Shown piece by piece: positions 17,908-26,642 of a stretch of 64,000 bases of DNA. Numbering within the stretch: position 1 is the first letter of the stretch; each line of letters starts with the position of its first letter. Source of the stretch: Leisingera sp. S132 (GTDB lineage Bacteria; Pseudomonadota; Alphaproteobacteria; Rhodobacterales; Rhodobacteraceae). Under the pieces are notes generated by a model. The model did no database searches, was not told where the DNA came from, and was given only the letters and a program-made list of their open reading frames with translations. The stretch covers positions 1,424,001 through 1,488,000 of the forward strand of contig NZ_CP083553.1 of the NCBI RefSeq assembly GCF_025144465.1, given 5' to 3'. Position numbers and translations under genes: made by a program.

Positions 17908-19137
17908 ATGAGCCGTGGATCGTATGTGCCTGTGAATATTGAGGGATTTGATCTGGCAAACCCGCCGGAAGGTTTCGCTGAGGATCCGTTTCCCTACTAC
18001 GATGCCTTGCTGAGCAAGGCGCCGGTGCTGCCGCAGCCGGATGGGTCCTTGCTGGTTTGCCGTCATGCGGATCTGGACCGGATCTACCGGGACACGGGTA
18101 TCTTTTCCTCAGACAAGAAGCGTATCTTTGCTCCCAAGTATGGCGAAGGTTCTCCGCTGTTTGAGCATCACACGACATCGCTGGTTTTCTCGGACCCGCC
18201 CTTGCACACACGGGTGCGCAAGATCATGACGTCAGCCCTGACGCCGCGGGCAATTGCAAAGATGGAGCCGGGGCTGGTTGAAACCGTCGATGTTCTGCTG
18301 GAGGAGATGGCGGGCAGGGATCAGGTGGATCTGATCGGCGATTTCGCCGCTTCCATCCCGATCCAGATCATCGGCAATCTGCTGGATGTTCCAATGGCGG
18401 AGCGTGCGCCGCTTCGGGATTGGTCCCTGGCAATACTTGGTGCGCTGGAGCCTGCGCTGAGCGAGGCGCAATTGTCGGCAGGGCATCGTGCAGTGGAGGA
18501 GTTCAAGTCCTATCTGCAGGATCTGATTGCCCGGCGCCGTGCCAATCCAGGCGATCTCGAAACTGACGTGTTGACCCGGCTGATCCGGGGCGAGGGCGCC
18601 GAGGGCACGCTCAGCGAGATTGAGCTGATCCAGAATTGCATCTTCATCCTCAATGCAGGTCATGAGACCACGACCAACCTGATTGGCAATGGGCTGGCGT
18701 TGCTGAATGATCACGCAGCGCAAAGGCAGCTATTGCTGGCGCAGCCGGAACTGATCAAGTCCGCGGTGGAGGAAATGCTGCGGTTCCGCTCTCCGAACCA
18801 GTTGGGCAACCGCGAAACCATCAAAGAGGTGGAGATTGGCGGCATCCGGGTGCCTGCTGGGACCAACCTGCATCTGGTGATCGGGGCTGCAAACCGCGAT
18901 CCGGAAGTGTTTGGGAGCCCGGATCAGTTTGATATTGCCCGGACACCGAACCGGCACCTGGCTTTTGCCGGCGGGCCGCATGTCTGTGTCGGGCTGACGC
19001 TGGCGCGGCTGGAAGGCAAGATTGCCATCGAACGCCTGCTGCGCAGGTTTCCGGACTACCGCATTTTGCCCGGGCGGGTGCCGGGCGGGCGGATCCGGTT
19101 TCGCGGCTATGCGTCCTTGCCCGCGGCGCTGAGCTGA
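17908..19137 (+). CDS. Cytochrome P450
   Basis: A 409-residue soluble bacterial P450. All family landmarks are present: the I-helix oxygen-activation motif AGHETTTN near residue 247, the K-helix ExxR in EEMLRFRS, and the haem-ligand loop FAGGPHVCVG near residue 350 with its axial Cys. The start giving MSRGSYVPV is preceded by AAGGGAGG. No ferredoxin or reductase gene is adjacent, and the substrate is unknown. It converges with an AraC-type regulator gene. Confidence 0.93.
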   Translation: MSRGSYVPVNIEGFDLANPPEGFAEDPFPYYDALLSKAPVLPQPDGSLLVCRHADLDRIYRDTGIFSSDKKRIFAPKYGEGSPLFEHHTTSLVFSDPPLHTRVRKIMTSALTPRAIAKMEPGLVETVDVLLEEMAGRDQVDLIGDFAASIPIQIIGNLLDVPMAERAPLRDWSLAILGALEPALSEAQLSAGHRAVEEFKSYLQDLIARRRANPGDLETDVLTRLIRGEGAEGTLSEIELIQNCIFILNAGHETTTNLIGNGLALLNDHAAQRQLLLAQPELIKSAVEEMLRFRSPNQLGNRETIKEVEIGGIRVPAGTNLHLVIGAANRDPEVFGSPDQFDIARTPNRHLAFAGGPHVCVGLTLARLEGKIAIERLLRRFPDYRILPGRVPGGRIRFRGYASLPAALS

Positions 19138-19150
19138 GAGGGGGGGGCGG

Positions 19151-20176
19151 TCAGCTGGCCGCTGATCTGTAGGCGCTTGGCGGCGCGCCGGTCCAGCGGC
19201 GGAACGCCCGATGGAAGTTTGCAGCCGAGGAAAACCCCGTGTCCTGTGAAATTTCCTCGATGCTTTTCAGTCCGGATTGCAGGTCGCGGATTGCCAGGTC
19301 ACGTCGCAGCCCGTCCTTGATTGCCTGAAAGGATGTGTCCTCTGCATCCAGCCTTCGCATCAGGGTGCGCGGGGTGACACTCAGCGCCTGCGCGGCATCT
19401 GCCAGATGACAGTTTTCCCAGTTGGTCCGGTACAGGAATTCCCGCACCTTCAGTGATTGGGTGTGCTCACGAAATCCGGTGAAGATCCAGTCGCGGGGCG
19501 CACGGGCCAGGAAGTCGTTCAGCTCCGCATTGCTGCGAGGACCCGGCAGGCCAAGACTGCCCGCGTCAAAGGCAATGGCCGAGACCGGCGCGCCGAAGCT
19601 GACAGGTGCTGGAAAGATGACAGCGTAGTCTTGGGCAAAAGCGGGACGTTCGAAGGCAAACTGAACCTTGCGGACAGGCACCTCATAGCCTGCAAGCCAA
19701 GACAGGAGGCCATGTGCGAGCTTCAGGATCAACATGTGGCCGAACCGCTGTACGGGCTGCTCGCCCCGCGGCACCAGTTGCAATCCGGTGATTGCACCGT
19801 CCTCGCTGAGGTGAACCTGGTAATCGTCCAGCAGAAGATTCCAGAAGGTGGAGAACCGGTGCAGCGCGGCCGGCAAGGTGCTGGCTTCGCGTACGGACGT
19901 CAGCAGATGCTGCAAGGCCCTGGGCCGGACCGGGCGGCTCCAGAGACCGGTCATCTCATCCCCGGTTTCAACAGCGGTAATCTGATAGAGCCGAACGATC
20001 TGATCGAGAGTTACCCTGTGAGTCAGCTGCCTGCCGGACAGCTGCAGCCCCGCTCGCCGGAGAAAGGATCCGAGCTGTTCGTCTGTGCAGCACAGCTGAA
20101 GCGCATTAATCCAATCCGCGGCCAGTTCTGGCGATACCGTTGCCAGGCTGGCGGAGTCTGGTGGGGTTATCTGCAT
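19151..20176 (-). CDS. AraC-family transcriptional regulator
   Basis: A 341-residue regulator of the OruR/ArgR-like AraC subgroup. It has a long N-terminal arabinose-binding-like domain (about residues 20-210) and a C-terminal double helix-turn-helix (HLADAAQALSVTPRTLMRRL, then IEEISQDTGFSSAANFHRAFRRWTG). It is transcribed away from dmdC with a gap of about 110 bases, so control of dmdC-dmdD is plausible but unproven. The start at MQITPPDS is preferred because the upstream extension lies in the likely promoter region. Confidence 0.9.
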   Translation of the reverse strand: MQITPPDSASLATVSPELAADWINALQLCCTDEQLGSFLRRAGLQLSGRQLTHRVTLDQIVRLYQITAVETGDEMTGLWSRPVRPRALQHLLTSVREASTLPAALHRFSTFWNLLLDDYQVHLSEDGAITGLQLVPRGEQPVQRFGHMLILKLAHGLLSWLAGYEVPVRKVQFAFERPAFAQDYAVIFPAPVSFGAPVSAIAFDAGSLGLPGPRSNAELNDFLARAPRDWIFTGFREHTQSLKVREFLYRTNWENCHLADAAQALSVTPRTLMRRLDAEDTSFQAIKDGLRRDLAIRDLQSGLKSIEEISQDTGFSSAANFHRAFRRWTGAPPSAYRSAAS

Positions 20177-20288
20177 GGTGCCGAGGTTCTTTGTCACTTT
20201 TGGAAAGGATGTTGTCCGTATTGAACGTGGAGGTGCCTTGTTGCAATGAGTATTTGGCATGAAGAAACAATAGTCCGGAGCGACGGAA

Positions 20289-22043
20289 ATGACATATCAG
20301 GCCCCCATTCGCGATATCATGTTCGATATTGAGCACCTGGCAGCCACTACGGGCACAGGTGCGGCAGGCGGTGGGATTGAACTGGATGATGTGGAAGCGG
20401 CGCTGGAGGCGCTTGGGCGGTTCTGCTCGGACGTGGTTGCGCCGTTGTCGCGGATTGGGGATGAGGCCGGGGCGCGGTTCGAGGGGGGGGAAACCGTGCT
20501 GCCTGAACCCTATGCGCAGGCCTATGCGCAATTTGCCGAAATGGGATGGCAGAGCCTGCCGCACCCGGAAGAATTTGGCGGCATGGGATTGCCGCGGGCG
20601 GCCGCGGCGGCTGCGACCGAGATTCTGAACGCCTCCGACCTGAGCTTCGGCCTGTGCCCGCTGCTGACTGATGGCGCGGTAGAGGCGCTGCTGCTGACCG
20701 GATCGGATGCGCAGAAACAGAAATATCTGGATCGGATGATTTCCGGCCAGTGGTCCGGCACCATGAACCTGACAGAGCCGCAGGCCGGCAGCGACTTGGG
20801 GCGGGTGCGCTGCAAGGCGGAGCCTGCCGCTGACGGCACCTATGCGGTCTCCGGCACCAAGATCTTCATCACCTATGGCGAGCACGGGCTGACGGAGAAC
20901 ATCATTCACCTGGTGCTGGCCCGAACCCCGAATGCCACGGCCGGCCCCAAGGGGCTGAGCCTGTTCATCGTGCCCAAGTTCCTGGTCGGGGAGGATGGCG
21001 CACTGGGCCGCCGCAACGCGGTCACCTGTGTCAGCCTGGAGCACAAGCTGGGCGTCCGGGCCAGCCCGACCGCGGTGCTGGAATACGACGGCGCGACCGG
21101 TTTTCTGGTGGGCGAAGAAAACCGCGGGCTGGAGTATATGTTCGTGATGATGCGTGCGGCCCGTTTTGCCGTGGGTGTGCAGGGGGTCGCCGTGTCGGAG
21201 CGCGCCTGTCAGCATGCATTGCAATACGCGCAGGAGCGCGTGCAAAGCCGCCCGGTGGATGGCACCACCAAGGATGCCGCGCCGATCATCCGCCACCCGG
21301 ATGTCCAACGGATGCTGTTGCGGATGCGGGCGCTGACCGAAGGCGGGCGGGCGCTGGCGATTGCGACTGCGGGCTGGCTGGACCTGGCCAAACAGGGCAG
21401 CTCTGAAGCTGAGGATATGGCCGAATTCCTGGTGCCGCTGGTCAAGGCATTCTGCACCGAGCGGTCTCTGGAAGTCACCTCGCTGGGCGTGCAGGTGCAT
21501 GGCGGCATGGGCTTCATCGAAGAAACCGGTGTTGCGCAATTCTACCGCGACGCGCGGATCCTGCCGATCTATGAGGGCACCACTGCGATTCAGGCAAACG
21601 ACCTGCTGGGCCGTAAGGTGCTGCGGGACGGCGGCGCAACCGCGCTCCGCTTTGCCGGGATGGTGCAGGAAACCGAGCAGGCACTGCGGGGCGGGAATGC
21701 CCAGGCGCAGGCCGTGGCAAGACGCTTGGCCGAGGCGCGCCAGAAGTTTGAGGCCAGCCTGGAATGGCTGTTGGAGACTGCTGGCAAGGACCCTAACGCG
21801 GCCTATGGCGGCAGCGTCCCTTTCCTGATGCTCACGGGCAACCTCGCTGCCGCCTGGCAGTTGGGCCGTTCCGTCCTGGCGGCCAGTGCCAAGCTGGAGC
21901 AAGGCGAAGACACGGCTTTCATGATCCGGAAAATTTCAACCGCGGTGTTCTATGCTCAGCACATCCTGGTGGAGTGCGGCGCCGATTGCGTCCGGATTAC
22001 CGAGGGCAGCGCCAGCCTGAATGATGCGGCGCTCCATCTTTGA
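20289..22043 (+). CDS. dmdC: Acyl-CoA dehydrogenase, probable 3-methylmercaptopropionyl-CoA dehydrogenase DmdC
   Basis: A 584-residue flavoprotein of the long acyl-CoA dehydrogenase subgroup. It starts MTYQAPIRDIMF and carries the FAD/substrate motifs MNLTEPQAGSDLGRV and QVHGGMGFIEETGVAQ, with the catalytic-base region YRDARILPIYEGTT, plus the C-terminal extension of this subgroup. DmdC oxidises methylmercaptopropionyl-CoA to methylthioacryloyl-CoA in DMSP demethylation. The specific assignment rests on subgroup and on dmdD lying 54 bases downstream. As I recall, Ruegeria pomeroyi has the same adjacent pair. Confidence 0.82.
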   Translation: MTYQAPIRDIMFDIEHLAATTGTGAAGGGIELDDVEAALEALGRFCSDVVAPLSRIGDEAGARFEGGETVLPEPYAQAYAQFAEMGWQSLPHPEEFGGMGLPRAAAAAATEILNASDLSFGLCPLLTDGAVEALLLTGSDAQKQKYLDRMISGQWSGTMNLTEPQAGSDLGRVRCKAEPAADGTYAVSGTKIFITYGEHGLTENIIHLVLARTPNATAGPKGLSLFIVPKFLVGEDGALGRRNAVTCVSLEHKLGVRASPTAVLEYDGATGFLVGEENRGLEYMFVMMRAARFAVGVQGVAVSERACQHALQYAQERVQSRPVDGTTKDAAPIIRHPDVQRMLLRMRALTEGGRALAIATAGWLDLAKQGSSEAEDMAEFLVPLVKAFCTERSLEVTSLGVQVHGGMGFIEETGVAQFYRDARILPIYEGTTAIQANDLLGRKVLRDGGATALRFAGMVQETEQALRGGNAQAQAVARRLAEARQKFEASLEWLLETAGKDPNAAYGGSVPFLMLTGNLAAAWQLGRSVLAASAKLEQGEDTAFMIRKISTAVFYAQHILVECGADCVRITEGSASLNDAALHL

Positions 22044-22097
22044 ACGAAAAACAACAAAGGCACATGTGTGCCGGGAACCAAGGAAAGGGCCAGAGCC

Positions 22098-22904
22098 ATG
22101 ACCCAAGCGGCAAACGCGCAAATTTTTGAAAACCTGGAAATCGAACAGCAGGACAATGGCGTCAGCATCGTCCGGCTGAACCGCCCGTCCAAGCGCAACG
22201 CGCTGGATACCGCCACGATCGAGGAGCTGGTTACCTTCTTCAGCAACGCTCACCGCAATGGCGTGAAGGCCGTGGTGCTGGCAGGCAATGGTGATCATTT
22301 CTGCGCGGGCCTCGATCTGGTCGAGCACTGGAAGGCCGACCGCAGCCCTGACGATTTCATGCATGTGTGCCTGCGCTGGCATGAAGCCTTCAACAAGATG
22401 GAATACGGCGGCGTTCCCATTATCGCCGCGCTGCAGGGCGCAGTTGTCGGCGGCGGGTTGGAACTGGCCAGCGCCGCCCATATCCGGGTGATCGATCAGA
22501 GCACCTATTTCGCGCTTCCCGAAGGCCAGCGCGGCATCTTCACCGGCGGCGGCGCGACCATCCGGGTTTCTGACATGATCGGAAAATACCGGATGATCGA
22601 CATGATTCTGACTGGCCGTGTATATCAAGGGCAGGAGGCGGTCGACTTGGGGCTGGCGCAATACATCACCGAAGGCTCCAGCTTCGACAAGGCGCTGGAG
22701 CTGGCGGACAAGATCGCTCAAAACCTGCCGCTGACCAACTATGCGATCTGTTCAGCGATCAGCCATCTGAACAACATGTCCGGTATGGATGCCGCCTATG
22801 CCGAGGCAGTGGTGGCGGGTGTAGTGAACACTCAGCCCGCGGCGCGCGAACGGCTGGAAGCCTTTGCCAACAAGACCGCTGCCCGGGTGCGTCCCAACAG
22901 TTGA
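22098..22904 (+). CDS. dmdD: Methylthioacryloyl-CoA hydratase DmdD (crotonase family)
   Basis: A 268-residue crotonase that hydrates methylthioacryloyl-CoA and hydrolyses the product, releasing methanethiol, acetaldehyde, CO2 and CoA. The oxyanion-hole segments DHFCAGLDL and [11 protein letters not shown] are present. Glu122 (in GGLELAS) and Glu142 (in ALPEGQRG) fall at the places of the two catalytic glutamates described for DmdD of a Ruegeria (numbered 121 and 141 there, from memory). Start at MTQAANAQ follows an AAGGAAAGG site. A terminator hairpin follows the stop. Confidence 0.88.
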   Translation: MTQAANAQIFENLEIEQQDNGVSIVRLNRPSKRNALDTATIEELVTFFSNAHRNGVKAVVLAGNGDHFCAGLDLVEHWKADRSPDDFMHVCLRWHEAFNKMEYGGVPIIAALQGAVVGGGLELASAAHIRVIDQSTYFALPEGQRGIFTGGGATIRVSDMIGKYRMIDMILTGRVYQGQEAVDLGLAQYITEGSSFDKALELADKIAQNLPLTNYAICSAISHLNNMSGMDAAYAEAVVAGVVNTQPAARERLEAFANKTAARVRPNS

Positions 22905-22914
22905 CGATTGCATT

Positions 22915-22954
22915 GCGCACCGCGGGGAGCAGGGCTGTCTGGCGGTGCGTTTTT
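22915..22954 (+). terminator. Terminator of dmdC-dmdD
   Basis: The stem GCGCACCGC / GCGGTGCG is followed by TTTTT, eleven bases after the dmdD stop. The loop is about 18 bases. Confidence 0.7.
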
Positions 22955-23013
22955 GCAGGTCTCCCGAGTGGGATAGCCGTCCGTTCATGCGCCGCAAAGA
23001 TAAATGCCGCAAT

Positions 23014-23048
23014 AGAAAAGGGCCTAGCGGTGAAACGCTAAGCCCTTG
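23014..23048 (-). terminator. Terminator of tRNA-Asn copy 1
   Basis: On the minus strand the stem AGGGCTTAGCG / CGCTAGGCCCT is followed by a short T-run just past the tRNA 3' end. Confidence 0.75.
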
Positions 23049-23055
23049 AATTCTT

Positions 23056-23130
23056 TGGCTCCGGCGGTAGGGATCGAACCTACGACCAATTGATTAACAG
23101 TCAACTGCTCTACCGCTGAGCTACGCCGGA
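23056..23130 (-). tRNA. tRNA-Asn (GTT), copy 1
   Basis: A 75-nt gene including encoded CCA. The acceptor TCCGGCG pairs with CGCCGGA, the anticodon loop reads CTGTTAA and the T-arm reads GGTTCGATCC. The mature sequence is identical to the copy at 24100-24174. Confidence 0.97.
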
Positions 23131-23256
23131 ACATGTGGCGTCGTATAGGATTTCCGGCTTGCTGCGTCCAGAGGAAATTCTCATGCGGAGGTAATTTTTT
23201 TGAGGTGGCTGGCACGTCAGTCAGCACCTTATGAATACTCAGGTTCAACCCTGCCT

Positions 23257-23961
23257 CTAGAGGTGCGTTGTCATCCTGTAACCCGGTGCAAAGAACAGCT
23301 TGGCCAGCGTCACCGGCTGGCCGCGCAGCCAGGTGATGCGTTCGGCGGTGAAGATTGGATCGCCTGCTTGGGTATCCAGAAAGTCTGCAACGGTCTGGTC
23401 TGCTTTGGTTGCCAGAAAGCTCAGCTCCAAATTCGTGAAGGGCACTTTTTGAACCAGCCAGTCATTTGGGCCAGAGCTTGAAAAATCGGCCTCCAGAACC
23501 CCCGGAATGCTGTCCGGGACGATCCAGCGGACCTCATACTGAAAGGGTGTATTGCCGGCGTAGTGCATACATCTGAGATGCAGCACGTCACGTCCATGAG
23601 GGATCTCCATTCTTGCGGATAGCCAGGCTGGAGCAGGCATGACGGCTCGCTCGACAAGCGCATAGCGGTACTCGGAGCCGGAGTCTGATATCTCATCGCG
23701 GATCAGAGGAATAGCGAACTGCGCCTTTCTGACCGGTGCATTCAGAACCCTGGTGCCGGCCTTGCGCTTCCGTTCCAGATAGCCTTCCTCAGCCAGCTCC
23801 CGCAGCGCCCGGTTTACTGTGGTGCGGGTGCTTGAGAACTCCTCGGCGAGATCGGTTTCGCTCGGCAGGAGACTGTCCGGTGCCCAGATCTTGTTGTGAA
23901 TACGGTCCAGCACCACCTGCTTTATTTCGCGGTAGCTCATATTCGCCCGGGGCGCGGCCAT
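23257..23961 (-). CDS. GntR-family (HutC-type) transcriptional regulator
   Basis: A 234-residue repressor with an N-terminal GntR winged helix (YREIKQVVLDRI, LLPSETDLAEEF, TTVNRALRELAEEGYLERKRKAGTRV) and a C-terminal UTRA ligand-binding domain (residues 85-230). It resembles HutC, the histidine-utilisation repressor, but no hut genes are beside it, so its target is unknown. The start at MAAPRANMS has GGAGG upstream. An 18-bp palindrome 30 bases before the start is a likely autoregulatory operator. The gene lies alone between two tRNA-Asn genes. Confidence 0.88.
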   Translation of the reverse strand: MAAPRANMSYREIKQVVLDRIHNKIWAPDSLLPSETDLAEEFSSTRTTVNRALRELAEEGYLERKRKAGTRVLNAPVRKAQFAIPLIRDEISDSGSEYRYALVERAVMPAPAWLSARMEIPHGRDVLHLRCMHYAGNTPFQYEVRWIVPDSIPGVLEADFSSSGPNDWLVQKVPFTNLELSFLATKADQTVADFLDTQAGDPIFTAERITWLRGQPVTLAKLFFAPGYRMTTHL

Positions 23962-23989
23962 GCTGCCTCCAATAAAGTTTATTAATGCC

Positions 23990-24007
23990 TTTATATCTAG
24001 ACATAAA
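23990..24007. promoter_or_regulatory. Palindromic operator candidate for the GntR gene
   Basis: The 18-bp sequence TTTATATCTAGACATAAA is symmetric except for one base pair. It lies 29 bases upstream of the regulator start codon in an AT-rich promoter-like stretch. Its TCTAGA core and flanks suit a HutC/GntR dimer. Confidence 0.6.
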
Positions 24008-24063
24008 GAGTTTGAAAAGCGCGCAGCCGCCACGAAGCAGTACGAGGGTGAAACAGATGCAAA

Positions 24064-24099
24064 AAAGCCCTCAAGCGGCTGAGGCTTGAGGGCTTTTTA
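24064..24099. terminator. Terminator of tRNA-Asn copy 2
   Basis: The hairpin AAGCCCTCAAGC / GCTTGAGGGCTT has A- and T-runs on both sides. It lies directly after the tRNA 3' end on the minus strand and can work in both directions. Confidence 0.85.
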
Positions 24100-24174
24100 T
24101 GGCTCCGGCGGTAGGGATCGAACCTACGACCAATTGATTAACAGTCAACTGCTCTACCGCTGAGCTACGCCGGA
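24100..24174 (-). tRNA. tRNA-Asn (GTT), copy 2
   Basis: A 75-nt gene with encoded CCA, identical base for base to the copy at 23056-23130. The upstream regions of both copies share CTCTGGACGC and TATACG blocks at similar spacing, so the promoter was duplicated too. Confidence 0.97.
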
Positions 24175-24243
24175 ACGGTTCGTGCCGTATAGCGTTCCCG
24201 GAAATGGGCGTCCAGAGGGCTGCGGGCACTTTTTTGAAAAAAA

Positions 24244-25161
24244 TCAGCCTTCCGGAAATTCAAAGACCGACGATGCCGACAGGGCGCCTTGAGGCACTGT
24301 CATGCCGCGGCCTGTGAGGTCGACCAGATGGGCAAAGACGTTGCGTTCCGCGGCCTTCAGCAAGGCAGGCGGGGTGTCTGTGTAAATTTGCTCCGCAAGG
24401 CTGCAGGCGGTGGCCGGCGCCTGGGCCAACGCAGCCAGAATCGCGGCTTCGCGCGATTCCCTGTGGGCAATCAGCCAGTCGAGCCGCCCGGCAGGGTCAA
24501 AAATGGGAGCGCCGTGACCGGCGTGAAAGACCCGCCAGCTGCGCTGCCGCAGGCGGCGGGAGGAGGCCATGAAATCGGTCAGGTCGCCGTCCGGCGGTGA
24601 TACCAGAGAACTGGCCCAGCCCATAACGTGATCGGCAGTAAAACAGGCGTCCCTCCAGGCCAGCGCAATGTGATTGCCCAGATGGCCGGGGGTGTGAATC
24701 ACTTCAAGTTCCCAGCCGTCCCCGCGGATGATCCCGCCATCATCCACAGTGATGTCAGGCAAGAACTCTTTGTCGATGCCCTCGCCGCCGCCGGCCAGCC
24801 CGCCTGCTGCAAGATTGGACATGACCTCGCTGCGCCCCGCCTGCGGTCCGCCGAAAGCATAGACCGGCGCGCCGGTGGCCCGGCTGAGACCGCGCGCCAG
24901 CGGTGAATGGTCAAGGTGGCTGTGGGTGACGATGATATGGGTGATTTGCTGGCCTGGCTGCACCGATGCAAGGATCGCGGCAAGATGCGCGTCAGACTCC
25001 GGCCCCGGGTCGATCACCGCAAGCCCGCCGGTGCCCAGCACATAGGTATTGGTGCCGCGATAGGTCATGGGGGAGGGATTCGGCGCCAGAATGCGGCGCA
25101 GGCCCGGCTCCAGCGCCTCTGCCAGTCCGGGTTGCGGGTTGAAGTCGTCCGGTGCCTGCAT
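24244..25161 (-). CDS. MBL-fold metallo-hydrolase (LACTB2-like)
   Basis: A 305-residue hydrolase. It shows the zinc signature THSHLDHSP near residue 80, then HTPGHLGNH, an Asp in FTADHVMGW and a late His in HAGHGAP. A C-terminal winged-helix-like domain (about residues 225-290) is typical of the LACTB2/beta-lactamase-like 2 group. The substrate is unknown. It is divergent from the histidine kinase gene. Confidence 0.88.
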   Translation of the reverse strand: MQAPDDFNPQPGLAEALEPGLRRILAPNPSPMTYRGTNTYVLGTGGLAVIDPGPESDAHLAAILASVQPGQQITHIIVTHSHLDHSPLARGLSRATGAPVYAFGGPQAGRSEVMSNLAAGGLAGGGEGIDKEFLPDITVDDGGIIRGDGWELEVIHTPGHLGNHIALAWRDACFTADHVMGWASSLVSPPDGDLTDFMASSRRLRQRSWRVFHAGHGAPIFDPAGRLDWLIAHRESREAAILAALAQAPATACSLAEQIYTDTPPALLKAAERNVFAHLVDLTGRGMTVPQGALSASSVFEFPEG

Positions 25162-25234
25162 AGTCTTGCCTCATGGATGTTTTCCGGATCCGGGCAATCT
25201 TCCCTCTTTCCCCGGCGCCCTATAGGCTTAGCCC

Positions 25235-26554
25235 ATGTTCTTCCAATGGCTCAAACGATATATGCCGCGCAGCCTTTATGCCCGGGCGGCCCTGATCCTG
25301 GTGGTGCCGATCGTGGCGCTGCAGATCGTGATTTCCGTCGTGTTCATCAAGCGCGACCTCGAGGACGTGACAGTGCAGATGACGGCGACCATCCAGCGCG
25401 AGATGGAGCTGCTGCGCCAAATCGCGGATGCCGCGCCGGACCAGGAAACGGCGCTGGCACAGATTGCCCCGGTGTTGCAGCCCTTGCAGATGCGGGCGCG
25501 GTTTTTGCCGCCCGGTGCGCCGCTGCCAGAAGACGAGTTCAGTCTGATCGAGTTTTCCGGCAGGGTGGTGCGCGAGGAGCTCGAGAAGACGCTTCCTGGG
25601 TTTCTGGCAGCGCGGTTCCTGCCTGACCGGATGGTTCAGGTCTATTATGGCACTGCGCATGGGCTGGTTGAGCTGAGCTTTGACCGGCGGCGGGTGACCG
25701 CCGCAGCCCCGCACCAATTGATTGTCACTATGCTGCTGTTCGGCTTTTTCATGATGATGATCTCCTTTCTCTACATGCGCAACCAGCTGCGGCCGATCAA
25801 GCGGCTGGCCAATGCGGCGGAGGCCTTTGGGCGCGGGCGGGCGGTACCGTATTCACCGTCCGGTGCGACCGAGGTACGGGCAGCGGGCAGCGCCTTTCTG
25901 GACATGCGCGCCCGGATCGAACGCCAGATCGAGCAGCGCACGCTGATGCTGTCAGGGGTGAGCCATGATCTGCGCACGCCGCTGACCCGGATGAAGCTGG
26001 AACTGGCTATGCTGGACGAGGAGGACGCGGCGCCCATGCTGCGTGACGTCGATGAAATGCAGGCGCTGCTGGATGCGTTCCTGGACTTCTCCCGCGGCGC
26101 TGCGGTCAGCGAACCGGAGCCGGTGGATCCGCACGAGCTGGTCCGCGATATCATCAGCGACTGGCAGCGGCAGGAGCAGCAGGTGACACTGGGCGAGATG
26201 TCCGGCGAGGGGCAGGTGATGCTGCGCCGCCAGCCGATGCGCCGGGCGGTTGCAAACCTGATTTCCAATGCCGTGCGTTATGGCACCCGGGCGCGGGTTT
26301 CCGTTGCGATGACAGATAAATCGATGCGGATCAGGGTTGAGGATGACGGGCCGGGCATTCCAGCGGAGCAGCGCGGTGACGCGGTGCGCCCGTTCACCCG
26401 CCTGGACCCGGCCCGCAATCAGAACCGGGGGTCTGGTGTTGGGCTGGGGCTGGCAATTGTTGCTGACACCGCGCGGGCTCATGGCGGGACCTTGCGGCTG
26501 GGCGAAAGCACGGACCTGGGCGGGCTGAAAGCAGATATTGTAATCGCCCGCTGA
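25235..26554 (+). CDS. EnvZ-like sensor histidine kinase
   Basis: A 439-residue membrane kinase. TM1 is near residues 17-39 and TM2 near 160-181, with a periplasmic sensor of about 120 residues between. A HAMP domain follows, then the H-box GVSHDLRTPLTRMK with phospho-acceptor His244, the N-box NLISNAVRYG and the G-boxes EDDGPGIP and GVGLGLAIV. Architecture and spacing match EnvZ. No response-regulator gene is adjacent, so its partner is elsewhere. A 25-base palindrome (26576-26600) follows it. Confidence 0.92.
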   Translation: MFFQWLKRYMPRSLYARAALILVVPIVALQIVISVVFIKRDLEDVTVQMTATIQREMELLRQIADAAPDQETALAQIAPVLQPLQMRARFLPPGAPLPEDEFSLIEFSGRVVREELEKTLPGFLAARFLPDRMVQVYYGTAHGLVELSFDRRRVTAAAPHQLIVTMLLFGFFMMMISFLYMRNQLRPIKRLANAAEAFGRGRAVPYSPSGATEVRAAGSAFLDMRARIERQIEQRTLMLSGVSHDLRTPLTRMKLELAMLDEEDAAPMLRDVDEMQALLDAFLDFSRGAAVSEPEPVDPHELVRDIISDWQRQEQQVTLGEMSGEGQVMLRRQPMRRAVANLISNAVRYGTRARVSVAMTDKSMRIRVEDDGPGIPAEQRGDAVRPFTRLDPARNQNRGSGVGLGLAIVADTARAHGGTLRLGESTDLGGLKADIVIAR

Positions 26555-26575
26555 ATGCGCCAGTGCAAAAGCACA

Positions 26576-26600
26576 TTGGCAGCCCAGCATGGGCTGCCAA
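26576..26600. terminator. Palindrome between the histidine kinase and the 394-residue helical-protein gene
   Basis: Eleven-base perfect arms (TTGGCAGCCCA / TGGGCTGCCAA) enclose a GCA loop between convergent genes. A T-run is missing, so its role as a terminator is only likely. Confidence 0.5.
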
Positions 26601-26642
26601 TCCATGGTTTCACGCATTTGAGCTGGCTTGGTCAGCCGGCCG

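Noticed and set aside
20106-21902. A 598-codon minus-strand open frame
   Set aside because: It is antisense to dmdC and shows no recognisable domain.
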